From: Verrucomicrobiota bacterium
GTDB lineage: Bacteria > Verrucomicrobiota > Verrucomicrobiia > Methylacidiphilales > UBA1321
Length of the DNA stretch: 64,000 nucleotides
Direction of reading: 5' to 3'
Assembly: GCA_013285645.1 (NCBI GenBank)
Contig: JABDHJ010000003.1
Location: 62,001-126,000, forward strand
The notes beneath the pieces are model-generated. The model did not search any database. It was not told the origin of the DNA and saw nothing but the letters and a program-made list of their open reading frames with translations. The translations under genes and the position numbers were made by a program. How positions within the stretch are numbered: the first letter of the stretch is position 1; each line of letters opens with the position of its first letter. Of this stretch, positions 17,110 to 25,924 are shown piece after piece.

Positions 17110-18542
17110 TAATCCTCCGCTGTACCCTTCAGTTTTTCCCGCGCTTTGCCGACCAGGAAGTTGCAGGCTTCGGGACAGAAGAGGGGAATCTGGCTCGGAT
17201 AGGCATGAGGGGTTTCAGGCGTTGGCGGCCAGAGTTTTTGCTTTCGGCAAACTGCCACGCAATTGTCCCTTATCAATTCGCCAAGGGCCGCTTCATCGAT
17301 CTCCCGTACAATGCGAAAGCGACCAGTCTGGCGCTCCGCGGTTTCCTGCCACGAAGTGGTGGGGAACCGGTTGTGTCGCAAGAACGACCAGTTTGCCACT
17401 CCGGCGGGATAGAAATAATCGAGGGCCCAAAGAAGCTCGGACAGGTTAGCTGGGTTATAGACCCACCCGCTTCGCAGGTTCGTTGCGGCGTGTAGAGGGC
17501 GAAAATTTCCCTCGGAATCGAGCCGGAGTAATTCGCGTAAATCTTCCAGCGAATGAAGTTGGCGCAGTTCTACGGCGGGAACGGACAAGTCGGCAACGTG
17601 ACGTAAAGTAAAACCGCCACTTTCTCCGGGAAGAATGGAAACTTCTCCGATTCTCTGCGGTGCAGGGAATTTTCGAAAAAAATCTTCGACCTCATCTCGA
17701 AGAGACGGCGATGCCTTCAAAACCGGCGAGGGGAGAGGAGCATATTCCATCTGAAATTGCTGCACCTGCGCCACGATCACATCGGCGATGGCGGCGTCTG
17801 TGCCGATGGCCGTTGCGTACCAAAGGCGCCGTCCAGCTTCGCGATGCGGGTTGATAAAGCTCCGCTCTTTGATGTTATGCGTCAGTCCCAGGAGAACGGG
17901 AATATCCTCAAAGGAATGCAGGCCGTCCGAGATGAAAAAAGGGACGACGATGACATCGGGACATGCCGTCAGCGTGCGCCAGTTTTTGACGAAGGGCGTT
18001 TGCTCCATCAGCACGGCCTGACAGTCGGCATAGAGGCCGCGAGATCGGATGATGTCCGCTTGCTCATGAATGATTTTGGTCGAGTTGTCGTTGAGCGATG
18101 TTCCGTGTCCGCAAATGAAGAGGCAGGTGGTTTTCGAAGGCTCGGAAATCGGTTCATTCGATGCGGCAACAACTTCGGTCGCACGGTGCAAGAGGGCTTC
18201 GGTCATCGAGGGATGTAGTCCCACCGGCTGGCAGTAGAAAATGTCCTGGCCATCTTTATGGGTGATAGGTCCATCCAAACCTAGTTCGCGCGGAATAATC
18301 TGCTCCGTGAAGTAACCCGAACTGATGAAATTCGGCACGACATAGACCTGTCTTTGATTAGTCTGGCGCAAGGCTTGCCGAAAATTCGGCTCCTCTTTCC
18401 AGAACGCGACATGGACTTCGGCGAAGATACCGCGCCGCCGGATTTCCTCCGCGTGTTGATAGGTCGGCGCGCTGGAATCGGCATTCAGCGTCGAGCCATG
18501 GCCCAAGAGAAGCAAGGCGGCATCGCGGAGGGGCGTTACCAT
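17109..18542 (-). CDS. CbiX-type chelatase with two CbiX domains and a C-terminal 4Fe-4S (DR2241-like) domain
   Basis: 477 residues. Two tandem CbiX/sirohydrochlorin chelatase domains are marked by LLLLGHGSTLNADS (near residue 13) and LFICGHGTSLND (near residue 142), each holding the catalytic/metal His. The C-terminal region resembles the DR2241 family and has four Cys at residues 428, 432, 456 and 460 (CVAVC, CPEAC), suited to a 4Fe-4S cluster. Class-II chelatases insert cobalt or ferrous iron into sirohydrochlorin. No other cobalamin or siroheme genes are nearby, so the metal and product stay open. The gene follows the PHP gene by 15 nt. Confidence 0.85.
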   Translation of the reverse strand: MVTPLRDAALLLLGHGSTLNADSSAPTYQHAEEIRRRGIFAEVHVAFWKEEPNFRQALRQTNQRQVYVVPNFISSGYFTEQIIPRELGLDGPITHKDGQDIFYCQPVGLHPSMTEALLHRATEVVAASNEPISEPSKTTCLFICGHGTSLNDNSTKIIHEQADIIRSRGLYADCQAVLMEQTPFVKNWRTLTACPDVIVVPFFISDGLHSFEDIPVLLGLTHNIKERSFINPHREAGRRLWYATAIGTDAAIADVIVAQVQQFQMEYAPLPSPVLKASPSLRDEVEDFFRKFPAPQRIGEVSILPGESGGFTLRHVADLSVPAVELRQLHSLEDLRELLRLDSEGNFRPLHAATNLRSGWVYNPANLSELLWALDYFYPAGVANWSFLRHNRFPTTSWQETAERQTGRFRIVREIDEAALGELIRDNCVAVCRKQKLWPPTPETPHAYPSQIPLFCPEACNFLVGKAREKLKGTAED

Positions 18543-18557
18543 GGCGTCTCGTACTGG

Positions 18558-19313
18558 TCAGGCTCCGATTTTGCGCGGTGCCAGCCGGGCCTTGACCCAG
18601 CGACCGATGTGCTTGGGTTGAGAGGACATCGCCCGGCTCGTTTGATAAATCAGCGGAACTAGTTCCAGCGAACGGCGATGAAACGAGACTCGTCCGGCGC
18701 GAATACCCGCAAAGAGGGCCTCTGGCGTCAGCGCATCGGCTTCGACGGTACTTGCGTTTTTGCCGATGGCGGAGAGCGCATGTGCATCCGAACAGGCGAC
18801 CATCGGTTTGCCATGTTGTTGGGCCCAGCGGGCCGCGCGCAGGTTGGGGTTGACGTGTGCGGGCAGCCAGCCGACGTGAACCATGCACCATTCGACCGCA
18901 TCGATGCAGTCGACGTGATCGTTCAGCAGGTTGCCGAGGCAACTCGGGTGGGGATAGAACGGATGCGGAGCCAGCATGAGTACCTCCGGCTTTCGCGCGC
19001 GCAGGGCACGGACTTCTTCCCAGGTCGGCGCGCCGGGCAAATCGCCCTCGGCGACATTCAACACGACCAGGTGCTTGCGCTCGTCCATATCGGCCTCCAT
19101 GCCGGGAATCAGAAGAATGCCGCGCGATTTCGCATACGCGAAAGCCTCGGGATCGGAGCAAATCTTGCGATGCCACGTCACAGCAATGGCGTCGAGTCCC
19201 ACTTCCTTCGCGCGGTCGATATGCTCAAAAATCGTGTGGCCGAGATAAGTATCGACGGGATCGCCATGGCAATGACTATGCAACTCGACACGATAAGATG
19301 GCACGGAGCCCAC
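18558..19313 (-). CDS. PHP-domain metal-dependent phosphoesterase
   Basis: 251 residues from a GTG start at 19313 (alternative GTG at 19304). The start was set there because a longer frame would overlap the divergent gene, and PHP homology begins at YRVELHSHCHGDP. Metal-binding motifs are HSHCHGD, AVTWH, GMEAD, APHPFYPHPS and CSDAHAL. The protein is of the PHP phosphoesterase type, but the substrate is not evident. It lies directly upstream of the CbiX-type chelatase gene on the same strand, so the two should be co-transcribed. Confidence 0.75.
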   Translation of the reverse strand: MGSVPSYRVELHSHCHGDPVDTYLGHTIFEHIDRAKEVGLDAIAVTWHRKICSDPEAFAYAKSRGILLIPGMEADMDERKHLVVLNVAEGDLPGAPTWEEVRALRARKPEVLMLAPHPFYPHPSCLGNLLNDHVDCIDAVEWCMVHVGWLPAHVNPNLRAARWAQQHGKPMVACSDAHALSAIGKNASTVEADALTPEALFAGIRAGRVSFHRRSLELVPLIYQTSRAMSSQPKHIGRWVKARLAPRKIGA

Positions 19314-19391
19314 TATGCCCGCGTAATCGCGCTTAGGCAAGGGGTGGATGGTAGCTGTTGCCTTCGACTCCGCCTTGGTCAAACATCCTCC

Positions 19392-20099
19392 ATGGTACGG
19401 CAGGCGATTTTCTCCATCTGGTGTCTGCTCTTCATGGGGCTGCCGACTTCCAACAAAGATCACGAGGAGCTTTATCGCGGACAAATCGAGTGGGCCCGCC
19501 TCAAGACGCAGGACCCGCAATGGGCCCGCCATTCGCGCAGCGATCCCAGGCTGCTGCGCTTCATCCACGATAACACCACCCTGGATATCGACACGGAATG
19601 GCATTCCGCCGACGTGGAAAATCTGCGGCAGATGACCGCCTATCCGTTTCTTTTTTCAGCGGGCATCCAGGGCGTTGCGGATGAGGAGGGGCGCGAAAAT
19701 ATCCGCGAATACCTGCAACGCGGCGGATTTGTTTTCATCGATGCCTGCATCAACACCACGGTGAATCCGGACCCGGACGCTTTTCTCAAGATGCAGATCG
19801 ATACGCTAAGCACCATCCTGCCCAAGGTGAAGGTGGAACGCCTGCCGGATGACCACGCCATCTTCCGCTCCTGTTTTGAAATGAAAGACGGGTTGCCGCA
19901 CACCTACATGAATAACCAGTATAATCCTGTGTGGGCCAAGCACGGTCTCTACGCGGTTTACTCGGAAAAGCATTTCGTTGGCCTGATCAGCCTCAGTGGA
20001 CTGCAATGCGGGTGGGACGGGATGTTTCCCAATGACGACCACATCACCAATTGCATGAAAATGATGGTGAACATCTACGTTTATGTCGTGGAGCACTAG
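19392..20099 (+). CDS. DUF4159 domain protein
   Basis: 235 residues from ATG 19392. The first ~25 residues are hydrophobic (VRQAIFSIWCLLFMGLP) and may be a signal peptide or anchor. The domain shows the DUF4159 motifs: MTAYPFLFSAGIQG, REYLQRGGFVFIDACINT (a glutamine-amidotransferase-like Rossmann feature without the Cys), and DDHAIFRSCFEMKDGLP. DUF4159 proteins are frequent in Verrucomicrobia and Planctomycetes and often accompany MoxR/BatA-type complexes, which are not present here. A longer upstream in-frame extension crosses the divergent PHP gene and is rejected. Confidence 0.8.
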   Translation: MVRQAIFSIWCLLFMGLPTSNKDHEELYRGQIEWARLKTQDPQWARHSRSDPRLLRFIHDNTTLDIDTEWHSADVENLRQMTAYPFLFSAGIQGVADEEGRENIREYLQRGGFVFIDACINTTVNPDPDAFLKMQIDTLSTILPKVKVERLPDDHAIFRSCFEMKDGLPHTYMNNQYNPVWAKHGLYAVYSEKHFVGLISLSGLQCGWDGMFPNDDHITNCMKMMVNIYVYVVEH

Positions 20100-20132
20100 A
20101 AAGCCCAACGAAGAGTTGTTCTGAAAAAGCCT

Positions 20133-20160
20133 TTACCTGTCTGTTTGAACTGATACATTC
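20133..20160 (+). promoter_or_regulatory. Possible sigma-70 promoter for the tRNA-Arg gene
   Basis: TTTACC and TACATT are separated by 16 nt, placed 58 nt before the tRNA 5' end. It is a moderate match; no other good hexamer pair is evident in this gap. Confidence 0.35.
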
Positions 20161-20217
20161 TCCCTTCCCGAGAACGGTTTTTCAGGCAGGAGTCCGAAAG
20201 CTGCTTCTCCCCTTAAC

Positions 20218-20291
20218 GGGCCCTTAGCTCAGCGGATTAGAGCGCCTGGCTACGGACCAGGAGGCCATAGGTTCAAATCCTATAGGGCCCA
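20218..20291 (+). tRNA. tRNA-Arg (anticodon ACG)
   Basis: 74 nt. The acceptor stem GGGCCCT pairs perfectly with AGGGCCC. The D-arm reads TAGCTCAGCGGATTAGAGC, the anticodon arm CCTGGCTACGGACCAGG has ACG at its centre, and the T-arm GGTTCAAATCC is standard. CCA is not encoded. The ACG anticodon, edited to ICG in bacteria, reads CGU, CGC and CGA. The 3' end is the site of a 29-bp duplication 4.2 kb downstream. Confidence 0.97.
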
Positions 20292-20297
20292 CTTTTA
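20269..20297. repeat. attL-like site: tRNA-Arg 3' end, proximal copy
   Basis: Contains the tRNA T-loop and acceptor sequence (core TTCAAATCCTATAGGGCCCA) and is identical to 24488-24516 over 29 bp. The first mismatches are at 20268 and 20298. Confidence 0.8.
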
Positions 20298-20535
20298 CTT
20301 TTCGGAGGCGAAATCTGTTCACCTCCATTCGGGTCCATCAGGAAAAGATCATCGTCTTACTTTTTTCGAAGATCGACTCAAAGTTAGTCTGATTCATCTT
20401 CGAATTTGCCCGTGATATTGGCCTCGAAAGGCCAGTAATACTCCAGCAAAAGTGCTTATATCTGCTGAACAGATTGTAACTAATAAGTAACGAACAAGTC
20501 GCCAAATTGCCTCAGGGGGCATCTACCAAGAGTCT

Positions 20536-23500
20536 GTGAAAAAATTGATCATTTATTCGTGCCTGGCATTTGTTGGATTTCTCGCCATCCCTAATCTCAG
20601 CCGGGGTGCCACCTTTGTCATCACCAATGGGCAAACCGTCACGACCGGCCAGACACTCAGCTCGGGCCAAAGCGGAACGATCAATGCGGGAGGCACCTTG
20701 CAGATCGGCAGCGGCAGCACGGTGGCCATCACCGTCACTGGATCTGCCACCATCACGAATAACGGCGTAATTAATCAGGCGGGAACCGGGCGCGCCATTC
20801 GGGACAACACGGGCAACCTGACCCTGATCATCACGAACACGGGAACGATCGAGTCCCATGGTAACGATACCTTTCAGATGAACGTGGCCGGCAGCTCCGT
20901 GACGTTGACCAACTCGGGCACGATCGAGTCCTTGGGAACCGGCGGTTCCAATGGCCAGGCGATCGACTGGAACGCTCTTAATTCTAATGTGGGAAGCAAT
21001 ACACTGAATAACCAAGCCGGGGGTGTTATCACCGCTGCGGACTCGGATTCGGTGCGTCCGGGCCAAAATGGAGTCATCTACAACGACGGCACCATCAAGA
21101 GTTCTACCATCGGGGATTCAGGTAATGACGGTATCGATGCGCAGTCCAACAACAATATTACGGTCGTCAATGGCGAGGATATGGCGGGCAACACGGGCGG
21201 TGCCGCTTTGATCGAAGGCGCCAGACACGGCATCACCGGCGGAAATACCGCCACGCTCGGCGGGACGGTGCAGCTGGGTGACTATACCGGCACGGGCTCT
21301 TACACCATGTCGATCACCAATACGTTGGGCGGCATCATCCAGGGTGATAACGGCAGCGGCATCAATATCGACGGCTTTGGCATCCGGGGACCAGGCAACA
21401 CATTGATCACAAACGAGCTTGTGACGGTGACCAATCACGGCTCGATCATCGGCGACGGTGTGACTGCGGACGGCGATGGCATCGACGTCGACGGTAATGT
21501 CATCGTCGATAACTTTGGCACAATTGTCTCGAAGAACGCGGTACCCGATCCCGGTTCAACGCTGGAATTCAGCGAGGGCGTCACGGTCGGTGGTGGCACG
21601 ATCACCAACGAAGCGAACGCGACGATCGAAGGTCAGGTGGCCATTGGTAATACGCAGGCGGTGGGACGCGGGATCACGCTGGCTGGCATCGATAAGGACG
21701 CGAACGACAATCAAATGCCAATTCAAAGCATCTACACCAACTCGATCGTAACTAACAGCGGTCTGATCAAAGGCGACAGCGATTCAGGCATTGCTGTTCT
21801 CGGTACAACCGGGGGCGGATATAGCGTGACGATCACGAACAATGCCACGGGCACGATCGAAGGCAACAATACGGGCATCAGCCAGGATAGCACCATTACG
21901 GGAACCGGGCCCTTTGCTGGGCAAATGTCAGGCGAAAGCCTGAACAAAGGCGCCATCGAACTGGACGACACGGGAAATACTTACGTCGTCACGGATTATG
22001 GCACGATCAAGCAGGACAACACGTCGGGCGGTTCGGCTGTCGCCATGCACAGCAGCACGTCGAACGTGTTGAACATCCTCGGCGGTTCTGCCTCCGTCAT
22101 CGGTGATGTTTCCGGCGACACGGCGGCGGACAGCACGCTGACCATCAACCCCGGGACGGGAAACAGCTTCAGCTACGGCTACGTCATCTCGAATTTTACG
22201 GTGCAGATTAATTCCGACAGCACGACCGGAACGGTGACGTTCTCCGGTGCGAACACCTACTCCGGTGGCACCACCATCACCGCTGGCACGTTGGCCCTCG
22301 CTGGTCCTAACGGTTCTCTCCTGAGCACCGGCACGGTGCACGACAATGGAACGTTCGATATCTCGGGAATCACCAATATTGGTGACTCCACGAGCATCGG
22401 CAATCTGTATGGTTCCGGCGTCGTCGCCTTGGGTGCCAACAACCTGACTCTCAACGATACCGGCTTATCATTCTTCCGTGGTACGATCCAGGATGGTGGA
22501 ATCGCCGGTGGTACCTTTGGTAGCATCACGAAGGAAGGATCCGGCGTCCTTATCCTCACGGGGGCCAGCACCTACACGGGTGGCACCGTGGTCGACGCGG
22601 GTATCATCGGTGTGGGTAATTCACACGCGCTAGGTAACGGTTCCGTCACCCTCAACGGTGGCCGACTCAATACCGAAGCTGAAACTGGCTTCCTCCCTCC
22701 GCTCACGATCAACGTGGGTAACAACCCGGGTGCGAACTACACGCAGAACGGGGGCACATTGCTCCTCGAAGTCACTGGAAACAGCACTGCCTCGACGACG
22801 CAGGCCCAGGCTGGAACCGGTGGTAACTACGACACGTTGGTCTCCTCCGGTGGCGCTGCCATCCTGGGAGGAACGGTTCAGTTGAACTTCGAGAACCCTG
22901 CGTTCGCTGTGGCCGGTCAACGTTATCAGGTGATCTCCGCCAACACTGCGGTGACCACTGATCCGATTGCGGTCACTGTGACTGGTACCACGAACAGCTT
23001 CTTGACTTCCATCACGACCTATAACGATTCGTTTGGTGGTGCGTTTGCTCAAAACAGCGTGGTAGTCACCCTGTTGCAGCCGTTCACGACATTCGGTCAA
23101 AGCCTGACTGCGAATCAGTCGAGTGTGGCCAATGGTGTTGATAACGCGGTCAAGGGCATGCTCACCGGTGGAGTGCTGATGAATCCTACAGGTGCCCAGG
23201 CAGACTTCTTCAACAACATTGTGGGAGGACTGACCACGGCCGCCAATGGTGGCAGCCTGGGTTATGCGCTCGATCAGCTTTCGCCGCAGCGCTTCCAACT
23301 CCTGCGTAACGTCGCCTACGACAACAACGCATTCGACGTCCAGACCTTGGATGACGAGTTTTCCCGCGAGCGTAACGGCCCCGGCGGATTCGATACCTCA
23401 GGCTTCGCGTTCAACGACAGCCGCCTCGGCGGACAGTTGTCCGGGGTCAAGAGTCGCTTGCTCGCCTGGTCGCCCCAGACGGAACCCGGTCTCCTGAGCG

Positions 23501-24414
23501 ATTCCAACCAGTCCGTGCTCGGTGGCGTGGCCATGGCTGACTCGAAGAACGTGACGACCCCGATGGGTGAGTACAGCAAGTGGAACGGATTCCTCGATGG
23601 CGGCGCCGACCTAGGCAGCATCGACAGCAACTCCGATATCAGCAATGCGTCTTATACCACGGCCCGGATTCGGGTTGGCGGCGACTACGCGGTGACCAGC
23701 AACCTGCGAGTTGGTATGATGTTCGGTTACAGCCACACCAACGCCGACCTTGATAACGAAGGCAGCAAGGCGAAAGTGAACAGCTACACGCCTGGTATCT
23801 TCGTCACCTACGCGGACAAGAGCGGGTTCTACGCCAACGGTATCTTCACGGGTACGGTGAATGACTACTCCACGAGCCGTAACATCATCATCCCCGGTGT
23901 CAACCGCACGGCCAGTGGCTCAACCAGCGGTTTGCAGTTTGGTGCCGATCTGGATGGTGGTTACGAGTTCCACAAAGGTGACTGGACGTTCGGCCCCTCG
24001 GCTGGCTTGACCTACGTCAATTTGGGTATCGATTCCTTCACCGAAGGTGGAGCGAACTCGGCTGACTTGGCCATTAACAACCAGTCCTCCGACTCGCTGC
24101 GCAGCAGGTTGGGAGGCTCGGTCTCCTACAAGGCCAAGATTGGCTCGGTCAATCTGACCCCGCATGTCGACGCCTACTGGCAGCACGAATTTCTCGACCA
24201 GTCGGGATCGATCAGCAGCAACTTCGTAGGCGTGCCTAATGGTAACTTCTCGGTGACCACCACGCAGGGAGACAAGAACAACGCGCTGGTCGGAGCCGGA
24301 TTGGATGCCGACCTGGACCAGCATGTGACCCTGTTCATCGACTATCAAGCGGAAGCCGGTGGTGCCAGCTACTTCGGCCAATCGATTGATGGCGGGGTGA
24401 AAATTGGGTTCTAG
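20536..24414 (+). CDS. Autotransporter (type Va secretion) with beta-helical passenger
   Basis: 1292 residues from a GTG start. A signal peptide (KKLIIYSCLAFVGFLAIPNLSRG, cleavage before ATF) leads into a long Gly/Thr/Asn-rich passenger. The passenger has repeated 'ITNxGxIxS/G' turns (for example LTNSGTIES, ITNNGVINQ, VTNSGLIKG), typical of a right-handed beta-helix. Two autotransporter-associated beta-strand (PATR) units lie near residues 575 and 668 (GVLILTGASTYTGGT). From about residue 1010 the sequence is an outer-membrane autotransporter beta-barrel ending GGVKIGF, with the required terminal Phe. It should display or release the passenger at the cell surface. It is the only gene between the tRNA-end duplications. 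Confidence 0.92.
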   Translation: MKKLIIYSCLAFVGFLAIPNLSRGATFVITNGQTVTTGQTLSSGQSGTINAGGTLQIGSGSTVAITVTGSATITNNGVINQAGTGRAIRDNTGNLTLIITNTGTIESHGNDTFQMNVAGSSVTLTNSGTIESLGTGGSNGQAIDWNALNSNVGSNTLNNQAGGVITAADSDSVRPGQNGVIYNDGTIKSSTIGDSGNDGIDAQSNNNITVVNGEDMAGNTGGAALIEGARHGITGGNTATLGGTVQLGDYTGTGSYTMSITNTLGGIIQGDNGSGINIDGFGIRGPGNTLITNELVTVTNHGSIIGDGVTADGDGIDVDGNVIVDNFGTIVSKNAVPDPGSTLEFSEGVTVGGGTITNEANATIEGQVAIGNTQAVGRGITLAGIDKDANDNQMPIQSIYTNSIVTNSGLIKGDSDSGIAVLGTTGGGYSVTITNNATGTIEGNNTGISQDSTITGTGPFAGQMSGESLNKGAIELDDTGNTYVVTDYGTIKQDNTSGGSAVAMHSSTSNVLNILGGSASVIGDVSGDTAADSTLTINPGTGNSFSYGYVISNFTVQINSDSTTGTVTFSGANTYSGGTTITAGTLALAGPNGSLLSTGTVHDNGTFDISGITNIGDSTSIGNLYGSGVVALGANNLTLNDTGLSFFRGTIQDGGIAGGTFGSITKEGSGVLILTGASTYTGGTVVDAGIIGVGNSHALGNGSVTLNGGRLNTEAETGFLPPLTINVGNNPGANYTQNGGTLLLEVTGNSTASTTQAQAGTGGNYDTLVSSGGAAILGGTVQLNFENPAFAVAGQRYQVISANTAVTTDPIAVTVTGTTNSFLTSITTYNDSFGGAFAQNSVVVTLLQPFTTFGQSLTANQSSVANGVDNAVKGMLTGGVLMNPTGAQADFFNNIVGGLTTAANGGSLGYALDQLSPQRFQLLRNVAYDNNAFDVQTLDDEFSRERNGPGGFDTSGFAFNDSRLGGQLSGVKSRLLAWSPQTEPGLLSDSNQSVLGGVAMADSKNVTTPMGEYSKWNGFLDGGADLGSIDSNSDISNASYTTARIRVGGDYAVTSNLRVGMMFGYSHTNADLDNEGSKAKVNSYTPGIFVTYADKSGFYANGIFTGTVNDYSTSRNIIIPGVNRTASGSTSGLQFGADLDGGYEFHKGDWTFGPSAGLTYVNLGIDSFTEGGANSADLAINNQSSDSLRSRLGGSVSYKAKIGSVNLTPHVDAYWQHEFLDQSGSISSNFVGVPNGNFSVTTTQGDKNNALVGAGLDADLDQHVTLFIDYQAEAGGASYFGQSIDGGVKIGF

Positions 24415-24487
24415 TACAAGGCTAATTCCTACTGGGCACTTTTACTCACTTCGTACAGAGATCGCCTCTGTACGAGGTGTGATAACC

Positions 24488-24516
24488 AGGTTCAAATCCT
24501 ATAGGGCCCACTTTTA
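24488..24516. repeat. attR-like site: distal copy of the tRNA-Arg 3' end
   Basis: 29 bp identical to 20269-20297. The sequence upstream of it does not extend into a D-arm or anticodon arm, so this is a partial tRNA copy rather than a second gene. Confidence 0.8.
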
Positions 24517-24560
24517 TAGCACTTACCGAGTGTCAAATTAGTGCCAATATTGCCGCTGAA

Positions 24561-24764
24561 ATGGCACGTACAAAGGCACAATTTTACACTCGCGTTCGCT
24601 GTCCCAAGAATCCCCCAGGTAAGATTTCTTGGCTCGTAGATCTCTCGAAAAATGCGCCGCATGAGCGGATTTTCATCCAAGCATCAGGCCGGGTCGTGAT
24701 CACCTACTCGTTTATGGGCAATGGACTGAGTATGCCCCCGCGGGTGAGAACCATTGGAGTTTAA
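24561..24764 (+). pseudogene. Probable remnant of a tyrosine recombinase N-terminus
   Basis: A 67-residue frame. Its first ~30 residues (MARTKAQFYTRVRCPKNP, then GKISWLVDL) look like the arm-binding N-terminus of tRNA-associated phage-type integrases, which often read 'G..SW.VDLG...GKR'. Similarity ends at residue ~31, and the rest shows no catalytic R-H-R-Y residues. It begins 44 nt after the attachment-site copy, where an integrase gene normally starts. I recognise the pattern only by eye, so the call is tentative; if correct, the gene has lost nearly all of its body. Confidence 0.4.
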
Positions 24765-25171
24765 AGTGAATGTCTGAGCCGAAGGAGTCGTGGTTCATGA
24801 CATCCAGAAATATAAATGTAATTTCCATTTGTAGCTATTGTTTGCCAAGTCATTGACTGCTCAAGTTTGACTTAAATTCGTTCCATAGCTTCAAAGGCTA
24901 TGTTCGTTCAAATCCAGATGAAAAGGAGATTTACCTCTAATCTTCTCTTTCCAGGCCCGTTTGCAATGGAATGATCGCTAGGCCTGTTGACACATGCATA
25001 GAGTTGTCATATTTTGCATTATATTGTTGACTCAAATGGTTAGATTAGCGTAATAGATGTTAAGTGTAGCATGAATTGCAGCTGTCAAGTAATGGATAGC
25101 CTCCCTCCACGATCCTCGAGTCTTGAACCAAGCAACAAGAAAATCAACCTCACCCAGACAGGAGCAAAAAA
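24765..25171. other. AT-rich non-coding stretch before the PEP-CTERM gene
   Basis: About 400 bp without a convincing gene, richer in A and T than its surroundings, with TTGACA- and TTGACT-type boxes near 24.99-25.06 kb. No further recombinase homology was recognised. It may be decayed remains of the integrated element or a long leader region. Confidence 0.5.
24987..25015 (+). promoter_or_regulatory. Likely sigma-70 promoter upstream of the PEP-CTERM gene
   Basis: A perfect TTGACA box is separated by 17 nt from TATTTT. A second weaker pair (TTGACT-18-TAATAG) lies at 25027-25056. Either would give a leader of roughly 110-150 nt before the ATG at 25172. Confidence 0.5.
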
Positions 25172-25924
25172 ATGAAAAAACAGACTTACCTCAGCATGGC
25201 CATGATGGCCCTGACGGCGATCTTGATCAGTGCCACTCCTGCGCATGCGCAAATCTTGTGGGGTTCTGCAATAAATGTTGTCGGGGATAGTGATGTCTTG
25301 GCGAATGGAACCTATTTCGATGCGGCGCTGTTCGCTAACAATTTTACTTTGGGAGCAGGCGGATCGAACAGCCCCGGTGTAAACAACTTTCTGACGGTCA
25401 ATGGCGTTTCGTTTAATACGGTTGGAGGCCAAAACGTAGGCTCCGATCTGAGTGGAGACGTCACGCTAAATTCCAGCCGCAACCCTTTTACTGGAGCCAA
25501 TTCCCTCAGCGGCGGTACGTCCTACAACACCCTGATTGTCAATGGGGAGTATTCTCAGAACCTTGCCCAAACCGTGACTCTGAGTAATTTAACGGTCGGA
25601 GACACCTATCAAGTTGAAGTATGGAGTGCCGCGATCGGACAACCGGCTTTTGTCACCGATTTGAGTGGCACAAATACAGTCAGTCTGAGCGCAACCAAGG
25701 GACAGTATGCGGTGGGTACGTTCGTTGCCGGAGCCACCGGCACGCTGACGTTCAATGCGTCGAACGATTCGACCTCTGTTAATGGCGTTGACATGCTTAA
25801 CGCCATTTCGATTCGCGATATCACCTCTGCTGTGCCCGAACCTTCTACTTACGCACTGTTATTCGCCGGCCTTCTGGTCTTCGGGGTCATTTCATCTCGT
25901 CGCCGAAAACACCAAGCGCTCTAA
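25172..25924 (+). CDS. PEP-CTERM sorted secreted protein
   Basis: 250 residues. The signal peptide (KQTYLSMAMMALTAILISATPAHA, cleavage before QI) precedes a beta-sandwich rich in Asn, Gly, Thr and Ser. The C-terminus from residue 221 is a textbook PEP-CTERM tail: VPEPSTYALLF, a hydrophobic helix, then SSRRRK. Such proteins are processed by exosortase and usually linked to exopolysaccharide production. No exosortase gene is in the window. A strong ribosome-binding site (ACAGGAG) precedes the ATG. The mature domain is otherwise unrecognised. Confidence 0.9.
   Translation: MKKQTYLSMAMMALTAILISATPAHAQILWGSAINVVGDSDVLANGTYFDAALFANNFTLGAGGSNSPGVNNFLTVNGVSFNTVGGQNVGSDLSGDVTLNSSRNPFTGANSLSGGTSYNTLIVNGEYSQNLAQTVTLSNLTVGDTYQVEVWSAAIGQPAFVTDLSGTNTVSLSATKGQYAVGTFVAGATGTLTFNASNDSTSVNGVDMLNAISIRDITSAVPEPSTYALLFAGLLVFGVISSRRRKHQAL

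Larger units (their letters stand above)
20269..24516. mobile_element. Candidate 4.2-kb integrated islet at tRNA-Arg, carrying one autotransporter gene
   Basis: 29 identical bases (20269-20297 and 24488-24516) bound the element. They cover the T-loop half and acceptor end of the tRNA gene plus the next 6 bases. This is how tyrosine-integrase elements leave their attachment sites. The interval holds only the autotransporter gene and short non-coding flanks. No integrase lies inside; a probable integrase fragment begins 44 bp beyond the distal copy. Cargo and boundaries are visible; mobility is an inference. Confidence 0.6.

Noticed and set aside
18678-19391. N-terminal extension of the DUF4159 protein to 473 residues
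   Set aside because: The extra ~240 residues lie opposite the PHP gene, which has full metal motifs. DUF4159 similarity begins after 19392.
20298-20535. Additional genes in the islet between the tRNA and the autotransporter
   Set aside because: No frame with a credible start and length occurs; the stretch is treated as non-coding leader.
24488-24516. Second tRNA-Arg gene
   Set aside because: Only the T-arm and acceptor end are present; the sequence upstream does not form a D-arm or anticodon arm.
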